Part shown: positions 19,092-31,003 of the stretch, in pieces
How the letters are laid out: each line of letters starts with the position of its first letter
How positions within the stretch are numbered: position 1 is the stretch's first letter
From: Enterococcus hirae ATCC 9790
GTDB lineage: Bacteria > Bacillota > Bacilli > Lactobacillales > Enterococcaceae
Length of the DNA stretch: 64,000 bases
NCBI RefSeq assembly: GCF_000271405.2
Contig: NC_018081.1
Location: 1,712,252-1,776,251, forward strand
Direction of reading: 5' to 3'
The notes under the pieces: generated by a model
The model's database searches: none
Told to the model about the DNA's origin: nothing
What the model saw: only the letters and a program-made list of their open reading frames with translations
Made by a program: the position numbers and the translations under genes

Positions 19092-20587
19092 CTATCAATC
19101 CGAATGGTCAAAATCCATTCCATTGCGAGAGCAAAAGCAAATCATTAAACGCTTGTTGCATTTTGCTAAACCCTTTAAAGCGACTTTCATCATTGCCATC
19201 CTGTTTGCTTTGGGATTGTCAGTAATCAATGTCCTATTACCTCGAATCATTCAAACCTTTATGGATGAATATTTAGCCAAACAATCTGCTACGACACAAG
19301 TGATTTTATTTTTTGCAGGCTTGTATTTATTTGGGGTCATCGTCAAAAGTATCATCTGGTTTTTCCAATGGTATTTGTATTCCAATGCTTCGCTTAAAAC
19401 CTATCAATATATCCGTATAAAATTATTTGAAAAATTGCATACATTGGGAATGAGATATTTTGACCAGACACCAGCCGGCTCGACTGTCTCAAGAGTCACG
19501 AATGACACCGAAACGCTTTTTGAATTTTGGTATGTTTTTCTGATGGTATTGACAGGCATTTTCGCAGTAGTTTCCTCCTTTATTGCAATGTTTCAAATCA
19601 ACGGACGCATTGCTTTATGGCTGTTGCTTTTTTTACCTGTTCTAGGAGTCGTGATCTGGTATTATCAAAAATTTAGTTCTCGGATTTATCGTAATATGCG
19701 AGAAAAGTTAAGTCAGTTGAATACTAAATTAAATGAATCCATTTCAGGGATGCGGATCATCCAGCAATTCCGGCAGGAAAAACGGTTAGCAAACGAATTT
19801 GAAGCGGTCAATACGGATTATCTCAATACACGATACGCTATGATCAAAACCAATTCGCTGTTATTGAGCCCGATTATCAGCTTTTTATATGCATTAGCCA
19901 TTGCTTGGGCACTGACGCTTTTTGGTTTAGATGCCTTAAAATCACCAGTGGAAGTTGGACTGATCTATGCTTTCACCACATATGTCCAAGGATTCTTCAA
20001 CCCGATGTCTCAAATGATGGATTTCTTAAGTATATTCACTGACGGAATCGTCGCTGGTAGCAGAATCTTAAAAATCATGGACACAGAAGAATACGCACCA
20101 CAGCAACATGAAGGAGCAAACAAAACCATCACTGAAGGGAAAATCGAATTTCGTAATGTCAGCTTTTCCTATGATGGGAAAAATAAGGTGTTGAACAACA
20201 TTTCTTTTGTTGCCAATCCTGGTGAAACTGTCGCATTAGTCGGTCATACTGGCAGTGGGAAAAGTTCGATCATCAATGTATTGATGCGTTTTTATGAATT
20301 TTATGAAGGGCAGATTTTAATTGACGGGTGTGATATTCGGGAGTATCCGATTGCTGAACTTCGTAAAAAAATGGGGTTAGTTCTCCAAGATGCTTTTCTA
20401 TTCTATGGGGATATTGCAGGAAATATACGTATGATGGACCCAGCGATCACAGATGAACAGATACGTGCAGCGGCTGAATTTGTCCAAGCCGATCGCTTTA
20501 TTAAGTGGGCTAGAAGGCGCTGATAAGCAATTACCAGTTAACACCAATAAAACTGCTAAAAGCCACGAAACACAACATGAAATTTAA
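19081..20587 (+). pseudogene. ABC exporter partner subunit with deleted ATPase core
   Basis: The open frame (480 residues from the ATG at 19081, after GGGGAG) has the full transmembrane domain and Walker A VGHTGSGKSS, then stops after AAEFVQADRFIKWARRR. Signature, Walker B, catalytic Glu and H-loop are absent. Directly after the junction, in another frame, LEGADKQLPVNTNKTAKSHE runs on to a stop at 20585-20587 and looks like the original C-terminus. The simplest reading is an internal out-of-frame deletion of roughly 300 bp. This subunit would normally supply the canonical ATPase site, so the exporter is probably dead. The deletion size is inferred from family length. Confidence 0.8.
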
Positions 20588-20594
20588 GCAAATA

Positions 20595-20645
20595 AAACCT
20601 AAAAAATATCCATGTCGTCGTGGATAACTTTTTTAGGTTTTTCTT
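20595..20645 (+). terminator. terminator after the ABC exporter pair
   Basis: Long stem AAACCTAAAAAA...TTTTTTAGGTTT with inner ATCCA/TGGAT, followed by TTCTTTT. Confidence 0.85.
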
Positions 20646-20721
20646 TTCCGACTAACTTATACAAGCTAGATGGTGAAAAGAGGAAATGAATAAGAAGCTA
20701 AAAAGTGTGAGATAAGATAAT

Positions 20722-21611
20722 TTATTCCTTAATTGCAGGAGGCTCTTCCATAATAGAGGAGCTGATTGGGCGATCGTCTACTTTTTGTCCGATTTTGATT
20801 AAATGGTTGAGGTTTTTTTGATATTCCTCTGCAAAGATACAGCTGTATAGTACGTCTAGTAAGTAACAAATTGAAGTATTGATCGTAAAATTACTGATTT
20901 TGGAATACAATCGTTCTCTGGTAGTGATACGAAGGATTGCTGAGCTGAAAGTAGAAAGAGTGGAATCACCAATACTCGTCAATGTTAAAATCGGCACATT
21001 GATTTCTTGCAAAATCTTGGCTGTTCGTAACATCATTTTATTTTCGCCGGTATAAGAAATTAAGATGGCACAAGTATCAGGCGTACAGTTGTAGGCTTCA
21101 TAGTAGGATTCGCCTGAAGTCGTCACGATCGTTACGTCTCGTTTGATTCGCTTCATTTTCAACATAAAAGCCTGCGAGATCAAAGTATTCGAATTACTAG
21201 AAAAAAGGACGATTTTTTTTGCTTTCAATAAAAGCTGTTTTGCTCGTTGTAAGTCATCGTGGTGAAGCAATGAGAGTGTGTCTTCAATCGTCATTCGTTC
21301 CAGTGCAGCGACTTTGTTCGCAATAGACATGATTCCATCGTTTTCTAGAAAGGGGAGGTTGGCATCAACTTCTTGAAAATTTCCTTCCAAATACTCGTTT
21401 TCCGCCAAAAAAGCTTCCTTAAAGTGGACCCAACCGTTGAACCCAGCCTTTTTGGCAATCCGAATCAACGTAGAAGGATGGACATAACATGCCTTCGCAA
21501 TTTGTTGAATTGTTGCTTCTTTGAGTTGATGTTCATGGCTTTGAATAAAATGGATCACTTCTGTTTCTGCGGGAGAAAAAGCAATTTTTTTAGTTTTTCT
21601 TTTAATAGCAT
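20722..21611 (-). pseudogene. RpiR-family regulator, frameshifted near its start
   Basis: The main frame (20722-21558) gives 278 residues: a helix-turn-helix domain with ATIQQIAKACYVHPSTLIRI and a sugar-phosphate isomerase (SIS) domain. Its only start there is a GTG with no ribosome site. Upstream, an ATG at 21611 with AGAGGA before it reads MLLKEKLKK, the normal start of an RpiR protein, but runs out of frame. A poly-A run (T7 on plus, 21585-21591) would need one more base to restore IAFSPAETEVIHFIQ. It is divergent from the GH4/GH1 genes and presumably controlled them. It may be non-functional, phase-variable or a sequencing error. Confidence 0.7.
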
Positions 21612-21655
21612 GACGATCCTCTTTTACATGTTTTTAATTTTTTGTGTAAAAATAT

Positions 21656-21669
21656 TGTAAGCGCTATTT
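21656..21669 (+). promoter_or_regulatory. cre-like site in the RpiR/GH4 intergenic region
   Basis: TGTAAGCGCTATTT matches TGWAARCGYTWNCW with one mismatch. It lies 176 bp upstream of the GH4 gene and close to the RpiR start. Confidence 0.45.
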
Positions 21670-21774
21670 GTTGATTCGTCAATCGTTCGTTGTTCTTATA
21701 CAAGATTTTCACAAAATAATCGGCTATATAATGAATTTTTGTAAATGGAAATGCAAAAGAATAAAGTTAACTTG

Positions 21775-21802
21775 TTGTTTTCGTTTACAAAAAACATAAT
21801 AT
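21775..21802 (+). promoter_or_regulatory. promoter with overlapping cre before the GH4 gene
   Basis: A plausible -35 TTGTTT (21775-21780) and -10 TAATAT (21797-21802) have a 16-base spacer. On the minus strand TGTAAACGAAAACA (21776-21789) fits the relaxed cre pattern TGWAANCGNNNNCA exactly and covers the -35, so CcpA binding would block transcription. A second possible -10 TATAAT is at 21727-21732. Confidence 0.5.
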
Positions 21803-21831
21803 AGTTGTAAAAACAAAAAAGGAGGAAGCTC

Positions 21832-24673
<2,842 letters not shown>

Positions 24674-24682
24674 TGAATTAAA

Positions 24683-24767
24683 TAAAAGTCTATTGTTTTT
24701 AAACTAATTTTTCGAGTATAATAAATCTATTCGAGGAAAGAGTAAGCAGAACAATAGACTTTTTTTC
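24683..24767 (+). terminator. large hairpin/terminator after the GH1 gene
   Basis: Arms AAAAGTCTATTGTT (from 24683) and AACAATAGACTTTT (from 24750) are followed by TTTT. The roughly 50-base loop itself holds a TCGA...TCGA element and the trxB promoter. Confidence 0.7.
24693..24722 (+). promoter_or_regulatory. trxB promoter inside the hairpin loop
   Basis: -10 TATAAT (24717-24722, perfect) with -35 TTGTTT (24693-24698) and an 18-base spacer. It lies between the two arms of the upstream terminator, so the trxB transcript lacks the left arm and cannot form the stem. Confidence 0.5.
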
Positions 24768-24818
24768 TATAGGCTGTAAAGTAAGCTTACTTGATTTTTA
24801 TAATGGAGGAATGTACAT

Positions 24819-25748
24819 ATGTATGATGTTATCGTGATTGGTGCTGGACCTGCTGGAATGACTGCTGCGTTATATGCGTCACGTTCAAATCTTTCAGTTG
24901 CTATGATTGAACAAGGCGCACCGGGTGGACAAATGAATAACACCGCTGAAGTTGAAAATTACCCTGGATTTGATTCCATCATGGGACCTGACCTTGCATA
25001 TAAAATGTATGAAGGTGTCACTAAATTTGGAACAGAAAATGTCTATGGAATTGTGCAAGACATCAAAGACCATGGAAATTACAAAGAAGTGATCTGTGAA
25101 GATCAATCTTATGAAGCCAAAACAGTGATTATCGCAACGGGTTGTATCCATCGTAAGTTAGGTGTTCCTGGAGAAGAAGAATACGCTGGACGAGGTGTTT
25201 CCTATTGTGCAGTATGTGACGGTGCTTTTTTCCGAAACAAACGCTTAGTCGTGATCGGCGGTGGCGATTCTGCGGTAGAAGAAGCCATCTACCTAACGCA
25301 ATTTGCTTCTGAAGTCGTGATCGTTCATCGAAGAGACGAATTACGTGCGCAAAAAATCATCCAAGATCGCGCATTCGCTAACGAAAAGATTTCATTTGTC
25401 TGGGACACTGTCACAGATGAAATCGTTGGTAATGACATGGTGGTCACTGGGGTTAAAGCGCATAATGTGAAAACGAATGAAACCGTTGATTTAGCAGCAG
25501 ATGGCGTGTTTATTTATGTGGGCTTAGATCCATTGACTGAACCATTTAAAAAAGCTGGTTTAACTAATGCAGCTGGTTGGATTCCAACAGATCAAGACAT
25601 GCGTACGACTATGCCTGGTGTGTTCGCTATTGGGGATGTTCGTGAAAAAGATTTACGACAAATCACGACAGCAGTCGGCGATGGAGGCATTGCTGGTCAA
25701 CAAGTTTATAAATATTTAGAAGCATTAGAAGAAACAACACAAGCGTAA
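24819..25748 (+). CDS. trxB: thioredoxin reductase
   Basis: A 309-residue FAD/NADPH enzyme that reduces thioredoxin for disulfide turnover and oxidative defence. FAD motif GAGPAGMTAA near residues 8-17, redox pair Cys130-Ala-Val-Cys133, NADPH motif GGGDSAVEEA and C-terminal FAD motif GVFAIGDVR. Ribosome site GGAGGAATG. It stands alone between two terminators with its own promoter. Confidence 0.97.
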   Translation: MYDVIVIGAGPAGMTAALYASRSNLSVAMIEQGAPGGQMNNTAEVENYPGFDSIMGPDLAYKMYEGVTKFGTENVYGIVQDIKDHGNYKEVICEDQSYEAKTVIIATGCIHRKLGVPGEEEYAGRGVSYCAVCDGAFFRNKRLVVIGGGDSAVEEAIYLTQFASEVVIVHRRDELRAQKIIQDRAFANEKISFVWDTVTDEIVGNDMVVTGVKAHNVKTNETVDLAADGVFIYVGLDPLTEPFKKAGLTNAAGWIPTDQDMRTTMPGVFAIGDVREKDLRQITTAVGDGGIAGQQVYKYLEALEETTQA

Positions 25749-25809
25749 AGTGATCAAAAGAGGTCGTTAGAAGGGCTGTTTGAATATTATTCATTTTTAT
25801 ACTACTAAA

Positions 25810-25842
25810 GAGCTGAGGACAAACATTGTCCTCAGCTTTTTT
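25810..25842 (+). terminator. terminator after trxB
   Basis: AGCTGAGGAC and GTCCTCAGCT arms with an AAACATT loop, then TTTTT. Confidence 0.9.
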
Positions 25843-26008
25843 GTGGACAGAATTTATTCATGGAAAATAGGAGTTATTTTTAGACACGATCGCTTGTTAC
25901 TGGCACTTCAATCATTAAGAGAGAACTATTTTTTTTGAAAACAGGATTTTTTGCCATCCGAGTGAAATTAACACGTGATACAATGAACAGGCATTTTGAT
26001 GGAAATAG

Positions 26009-26198
26009 GGAAAGAAGAAGGACAATGAAAAAAGAGTACTCGGTGATGCAAGGACTATGGGAATAGAGGCTACTCGTAAACTACATAAAAAGCTAGCCAC
26101 TTCCAATCAAAGAAAAGAGACACATATTCAAACGATAGAAATGGATCGTTGTACACGTAAATGACTTTCCAGAAAATGACTATCGTTATCAGAAATAA
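26009..26198 (+). pseudogene. possible coding remnant before the broken 26.2-kb gene
   Basis: From 26009 one frame is open through RVLGDARTMGIEATRKLHKK to a stop at 26162-26164. The next frame continues VNDFPENDYRYQK and ends at 26196-26198, shortly before the ribosome site of the next gene. The composition looks coding, and a one-base lesion near 26156 would join the two, but there is no recognisable start or family. It could be chance. The rest of the 469-bp gap after trxB holds only the trxB terminator. Confidence 0.25.
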
Positions 26199-26217
26199 AT
26201 GAAAAGGAGAGGAAAAT

Positions 26218-27004
26218 GTGACAAAAGAAACTATTTTTATTTATGGCTTAGCTACAGCGCGGAAGGCATATGCGAAAAGTCTGGGGTACTCTATATTTAA
26301 TCTAAGTCAGGCGATAGATCTAGCGGAAGAAAAACCAGGCAATTTAGAACAAGCAGAAAAGGAAGCAAAAAAAATCATGTTCCCATTTTTATTGATGAGT
26401 ACAATAACGAAATTAGGAGTATATTAAATAGAGAAGAGGATAAATTAAATGTGAAAGAGGATAGTATCTGGTGTTCTGAAGAATCTTTTTCAAAATTTTC
26501 CAAAGAATGGTTTAATTATGTGGATGAAGGCAAGAAACACTGGCCATTATGGGGAAATTATTTTCGTGGTACTCAAATGAATCAGAAAAATGAATTAAAA
26601 ACAATCTATCAAGATGTACTTAAGAATAAAGCTTATCATGACCATTCTTTGCACGTGAATAGAGGCTGTAAAATTGGTTTGGATATAGCGATGGAAAAGC
26701 AAGATATGGAACTTTACTATTGCTTAGATGAAATAGATATTGAACTTGTCCTAGACGAAAAAAATCTAGATGATATTAAGGGAAGAAAGTCTACGACCTC
26801 TAGCGAACTACGTTATATTTACCGCAATTGGGAAAAATTACGTGGAAAAGTTACTTTTATCTCTCAAGGAAAAAAGTAAAAGCACCTTGGGAACAGGAAC
26901 CAGAAGTTTGGCAAACATACCAGCCGAAGAGTTGGAATAATCTTGGAACTTTGCAAAAGAAAGAAGAGCAAACAAATAAAAAAGAAAATTATTTGATATT
27001 CTAA
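26218..27004 (+). pseudogene. frameshifted hypothetical gene
   Basis: Starts with GTG at 26218 after AGGAGAGG. Three frames join into one protein of about 260 residues if two poly-A runs each gain one base. Run 26367-26374 (A8, needs 9) links EQAEKEAKK to VPIFIDEYNNEIRSILNREE, and run 26870-26875 (A6, needs 7) links ISQGKK to VKAPWEQEPEVWQTYQPKSW. The restored protein ends at 27002-27004. It is hydrophilic, with many Trp and acidic residues, and no family I recognise. As written, the cell would make a 69-residue fragment and perhaps a 142-residue one from a GTG at 26451. The Trp-rich tail faintly resembles that of the broken gene at 9.1-11.2 kb. Confidence 0.5.
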
Positions 27005-27221
27005 AAAATAAAAAAACTCAACCAGATAATCGTAACGGTTCAGTGCAATTTCAAAAACAAGAAAAATCTTGTTTGATATTGTAAGAACAGTAGGAATAAT
27101 CTTGATCTTGGTGAAAGAAAAGAAGATCCTATCTGCGCTTATTTTTTCTTCTGACTTTTCTATCTAAAAAGAGAATGCTATACTGAAAGAGGTAGATATT
27201 TTAGAAAGAGGTGTTCGCTTC

Positions 27222-28949
27222 ATGTCTTGGGAACAAGTATACCAACAATGGGCCAATGAAGAAAATTTAGAAGAAAATTTAAAAAAACAATTAACTGATC
27301 TTAGTCAGGACCCTGAAAAGCTGGAAGATGCTTTTTATGCTCCTTTAGAATTTGGAACAGCAGGAATGCGGGGAATTTTAGGTCCTGGGATCAATCGAAT
27401 GAATATTTATACGGTCAGACAAGCAACAGAAGGGCTGGCACGTTTTATGGATACACAAGGAGAAGAAACAAAACGTCGCGGCGTAGCGATTGCTTATGAT
27501 TCACGCCATCAATCGCCTGAATTTGCGATGGAAGCAGCGAAGACTTTGGCACAACACGATATTCCTTCTTTTGTCTTTGAGAGTCTACGTCCAACACCTG
27601 AACTTTCTTTCGCTGTTCGTCATTTGAATACGTTTGCGGGAATCATGGTGACAGCTTCTCATAACCCAGCAGCTTACAATGGCTATAAAGTTTATGGAGA
27701 AGATGGCGGACAAATGCCACCCGCTGATGCGGATGCATTGACAAAATATGTACGTGAAGTAAGTAATCCTTTAAAAGTCGCTGTTTTAGCTGATGACGAA
27801 GTAGAAACTAGTGGATTGATTACGATCATTGGTGAAGAAGTCGATAAAGCATATTTGGAAGAAATCAAAGCAGTCACGATTGATCAAGAATTAGTCCAAA
27901 CAATGGGGAAAGACTTAAAATTGGTGTTTACACCCCTTCATGGTACAGGAAAAATGCTAGGAGAAAGAGCATTACAACAAGCTGGTTTCGAACAATTTAT
28001 GCTTGTACCTGAACAAGCTGTAGCTGATCCTGACTTTACAACGGTTCAATCACCAAACCCTGAAGAACATTCAGCATTTGAGTATGCGATTCGTTTAGGT
28101 GAAAAAGAAGGCGCTGATTTATTGATTGCAACTGATCCTGATGCGGATCGCTTAGGAGCAGCAGTTCGCCAACCTGATGGCTCTTATAAAGTTTTGACCG
28201 GTAATCAAATCGGTGCGTTAATGATTCAATATATTTTAGAAGCACATCAATCACGAGGGACTTTACCTGAAAATGCAGCCGTACTTAAGTCAATCGTATC
28301 AAGTGAACTTCCTGCAGCCATCGCTGAAAGCTATGGCGCTACGATGATCAATGTCTTAACAGGCTTTAAATTTATTGCAGAAAAAATCCATCAATTTGAA
28401 AAAGATCATTCTCATACATTTATGTTTGGTTTTGAAGAAAGCTATGGTTACTTGGTCAAACCATTTGTACGTGATAAAGATGCAATCCAAGCACTCTTAT
28501 TGTTAGCCGAAGTGGCTGCTTTTTATAAAAAACAAGGGAAGACACTTTATGACGGCTTACAAATGATTTTTGAAAAATATGGTTATTTTGCTGAAAAAAC
28601 AATCTCAGTCACGATGAGTGGTCAAGAAGGTTCAGCCAAAATCGCTGCTTTGATGAAGAAATTCCGTGACCATGCCCCATCAGAATTTGCTGGAGCAAAA
28701 GTTCTTCAAACAGAAGATTTCAAAGAATTAACGAAAACAGATTCAGCTGGACGAGTGGAAAAATTAACGACACCTCCATCTGACGTATTAAAATATGTAT
28801 TAGAAGAACATGGTTGGGTAGCGATCCGTCCTTCAGGAACAGAGCCAAAAATCAAATTCTATATCGGTGTAAAAGGCAATTCCGCACAAGAGGCACAAGA
28901 AAAGATCGATACCTATGAAGCAATCATCAAATCAATGACAGAAGAATAA
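27222..28949 (+). CDS. pgcA: alpha-phosphoglucomutase / phospho-sugar mutase
   Basis: A 575-residue phosphohexomutase converting glucose-6-phosphate and glucose-1-phosphate. The phosphoserine loop TASHNP has Ser146, the Mg2+ site DPDADR is at 305-310, and the C-terminal phosphate-binding loop is RPSGTEPK. Ribosome site AGAGGTG. It provides the substrate of GalU and so UDP-glucose for glycolipid, teichoic acid and polysaccharide synthesis. Its terminator runs into the next gene's ribosome site. Confidence 0.95.
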   Translation: MSWEQVYQQWANEENLEENLKKQLTDLSQDPEKLEDAFYAPLEFGTAGMRGILGPGINRMNIYTVRQATEGLARFMDTQGEETKRRGVAIAYDSRHQSPEFAMEAAKTLAQHDIPSFVFESLRPTPELSFAVRHLNTFAGIMVTASHNPAAYNGYKVYGEDGGQMPPADADALTKYVREVSNPLKVAVLADDEVETSGLITIIGEEVDKAYLEEIKAVTIDQELVQTMGKDLKLVFTPLHGTGKMLGERALQQAGFEQFMLVPEQAVADPDFTTVQSPNPEEHSAFEYAIRLGEKEGADLLIATDPDADRLGAAVRQPDGSYKVLTGNQIGALMIQYILEAHQSRGTLPENAAVLKSIVSSELPAAIAESYGATMINVLTGFKFIAEKIHQFEKDHSHTFMFGFEESYGYLVKPFVRDKDAIQALLLLAEVAAFYKKQGKTLYDGLQMIFEKYGYFAEKTISVTMSGQEGSAKIAALMKKFRDHAPSEFAGAKVLQTEDFKELTKTDSAGRVEKLTTPPSDVLKYVLEEHGWVAIRPSGTEPKIKFYIGVKGNSAQEAQEKIDTYEAIIKSMTEE

Positions 28950-28956
28950 AATAATT

Positions 28957-29001
28957 GAGACTGATGGAAAAAGTGGTAAACTTTAGAAGTCAGTCTTTTT
29001 T
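28957..29001 (+). terminator. terminator after pgcA
   Basis: GAGACTGA (28957-28964) pairs with TCAGTCTT (28990-28997); TTTTT follows. It ends only three bases before the ArsR-family ribosome site, so read-through may also feed that gene. Confidence 0.6.
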
Positions 29002-29016
29002 ATGGAGGTGAATCGG

Positions 29017-29310
29017 TTGACAGACACACCAAAAAGCGAAATAGAAAAAGTGAGTCAATTATTTAAAGTCTTAAGTGATCCTACCCGATTGAAAATATTG
29101 ATGTATTTAAAAGATGGAGAACAAAATGTGACGGCCATCAGCCAAGCGGTGGAAATGGAACAATCCGCTGTTTCCCACCAACTACGTTTATTAAGGGAAA
29201 ACCATGTGGTAAAATCGCATCGTGAAGGCAAAGCAATATTGTATAGTTTAGATGATTTTCACGTGTTGGATATCTTGGAACAAACCTTGAAACATGTGGA
29301 ACATCAGTAA
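29017..29310 (+). CDS. ArsR/SmtB-family repressor, CzrA-like
   Basis: A 97-residue winged-helix repressor: LSDPTRLKILMYL, the recognition helix QSAVSHQLRLL, and a C-terminal helix with D-x-H...H-x2-H (DDFHVLDILEQTLKHVEHQ), the alpha-5 Zn/Co site of CzrA-type sensors. The start is set at the TTG at 29017 because GGAGGTG (29004-29010) lies six bases before it; the in-frame ATG at 29002 overlaps that site. No metal efflux gene is next to it, so its target must lie elsewhere. Confidence 0.85.
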   Translation: MTDTPKSEIEKVSQLFKVLSDPTRLKILMYLKDGEQNVTAISQAVEMEQSAVSHQLRLLRENHVVKSHREGKAILYSLDDFHVLDILEQTLKHVEHQ

Positions 29311-29355
29311 AATAAGAATGAGGCATTTCTAAGGGAATGTAAATAGATTATACTG

Positions 29356-29393
29356 AAAAAAAGCCAGCAGACACGTTTCAGCTGGCTTTTTTT
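29356..29393 (+). terminator. terminator after the CzrA-like gene
   Basis: AAAAAGCCAGC and GCTGGCTTTTT arms; T-rich in both directions, so it may also end yqfL transcripts from the minus strand. Confidence 0.8.
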
Positions 29394-29459
29394 CAACTAG
29401 TTATGCGTTTGGTTCTGGTTGTTTGTTATAGCTGCTTACTGGATACAATTATTTGTTCT

Positions 29460-30317
29460 TTATTTTTCTCCTGAAGTATCCGTGCCATAATAACTGTGGT
29501 CCTCTAAATCTAAGGCATTTAGGATCAACGAAGCCGTTTCTTCAATTGAGAGAGAAGCAACATTGATCACAACGCAACCTAATTTTTCATACAAATCATT
29601 AGCAAAATCTAATTCTGCTCGTATTTTTTCGATATCAGAATAAGCCGTATCAGGATTTAATCCATAGGAACGCATCCGTTCTTTTCGAATATTATTTAAA
29701 ATATCGGGATTATTGGTTAAACCAACAATTTTTTTAGGATCGATCTCCCAAAGTTGTTTTGGGATATGGGCTTGAGGAATGAGTGGGAGATTCGCCACTT
29801 TTAAGTTTTTATTCGCTAAAAAAAGACTTAACGGTGTCTTTGACGTTCTGGAAACTCCTAGCAACACCACGTCTGCTTCTAAGAAACCTCTTGGATCTTT
29901 CCCATCATCGTATTTTACAGCAAATTCCATTGCCTTGATTCGTTTAAAATAATTTTCATTCAATAAATGTAGGGCTCCAGGTTGACGAGTGGGTTGAATT
30001 CCTGTTAATCGTTGGATTTCTTCGATCGGTGGAGTCATCACGTCAAAACTAAATAAGTTGTTTTCTTCGCAAAAACTTCGGGTATAATCAATCAGCTCTT
30101 GGTTGATCAAGGTATGAAGTACTAACGCTTTTTCTGCTAACGCATCTTGTAAGGCTTGTTCGAGGGTGTCTTGGTCAGTGACAAACGTTCGACGAAATAA
30201 ATTAAATTCAACTGTAGGATATTGTGCCATGGTTGCCTGTGCGAGTTTTGTTGCTGTTTCACCAGCTGAATCAGAAATGACAAAAAAAGTAACGATCTCA
30301 GTAGAATCAAAAGCCAT
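29460..30317 (-). CDS. yqfL: PPSR-family bifunctional kinase/phosphorylase (YqfL)
   Basis: A 285-residue DUF299 protein that regulates pyruvate phosphate dikinase or PEP synthase by ADP-dependent threonine phosphorylation and its reversal. The P-loop-like GVSRTSKTPLS is at residues 154-164 and the start FFVISDSAGETA is typical. Divergent from zur with a 92-bp gap, the normal Firmicute layout. No PPDK gene is in the window. Confidence 0.92.
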   Translation of the reverse strand: MAFDSTEIVTFFVISDSAGETATKLAQATMAQYPTVEFNLFRRTFVTDQDTLEQALQDALAEKALVLHTLINQELIDYTRSFCEENNLFSFDVMTPPIEEIQRLTGIQPTRQPGALHLLNENYFKRIKAMEFAVKYDDGKDPRGFLEADVVLLGVSRTSKTPLSLFLANKNLKVANLPLIPQAHIPKQLWEIDPKKIVGLTNNPDILNNIRKERMRSYGLNPDTAYSDIEKIRAELDFANDLYEKLGCVVINVASLSIEETASLILNALDLEDHSYYGTDTSGEK

Positions 30318-30409
30318 AAATAAAAAACCTCACTTGCATTTTTTTTATCTTTAGTATACCATACTGTGGAATATGTACTTCGTAATCATTTTGATTTGGA
30401 GGGAAAGAC

Positions 30410-30838
30410 TTGAAAAACCAAACATTAATCGAACAATCGTTAGAAATTTTGAAAAATAACGGATTTAAATACACGAAAAAGCGAGAAGCATTATTGACTT
30501 ATTTGGTCAAAAGAAATCGTTATGTGTCAGCAAAAGAAGTATTTGATTTTATGAATGAGGAATTTAAAGGAGTGAGTTATGATACCATTTATCGTAATCT
30601 CCATGATTTCTCTGAGTTAGACTTATTAGAAGAAACCGATTTGAATGGCGAAATGAAGTTTCGCTTTCATTGTTGCCAGGGAGAGATCGGTCACCATCAT
30701 CATTTTATTTGTACCGTTTGTGGGATGACAAAAGAAATCCATATGTGTCCAATGGACTATTTTGAAAATCAATTATCAGGTTGTACGATCGAAGGGCATC
30801 GGTTTGAAATTTTCGGTCGATGTGAAAACTGTCAGTAG
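30410..30838 (+). CDS. zur: Fur-family metalloregulator, probably Zur
   Basis: A 142-residue Fur-family repressor: a winged-helix domain with SYDTIYRNLHDF, then a dimerisation domain with a His cluster HHHH (95-98) and structural zinc cysteines C101/C104 and C138/C141. Position next to yqfL and upstream of rpsU matches enterococcal zur (B. subtilis yqfV). Start is TTG after GGAGGGA. Zur versus Fur cannot be settled by motifs; synteny favours zinc sensing. Confidence 0.82.
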   Translation: MKNQTLIEQSLEILKNNGFKYTKKREALLTYLVKRNRYVSAKEVFDFMNEEFKGVSYDTIYRNLHDFSELDLLEETDLNGEMKFRFHCCQGEIGHHHHFICTVCGMTKEIHMCPMDYFENQLSGCTIEGHRFEIFGRCENCQ

Positions 30839-30890
30839 TTGTTTTATAATAAAATAACATATCATTATTTTAAAAAATCCAAAGATTCCC

Positions 30891-30919
30891 TTGACGGTCA
30901 AATCAGCATTAGATATAAT
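30891..30919 (+). promoter_or_regulatory. sigma-A promoter of rpsU-yqeY
   Basis: TTGACG (30891-30896), 17-base spacer, TATAAT (30914-30919). Near-consensus, about 80 bases before the rpsU start. Confidence 0.8.
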
Positions 30920-31003
30920 GTTTTATAGAACAGTCTTGTTTTTTGGATTATAATTTCAATAACAATTACGGTTACTTTTTAAGCTCGGAGGGAGGGAATT
31001 AAC

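Noticed and set aside
25915..26106. Minus-strand ORF between trxB and the broken hypothetical gene
   Set aside because: No ribosome site and no recognisable protein; the plus strand in the same place looks more coding.
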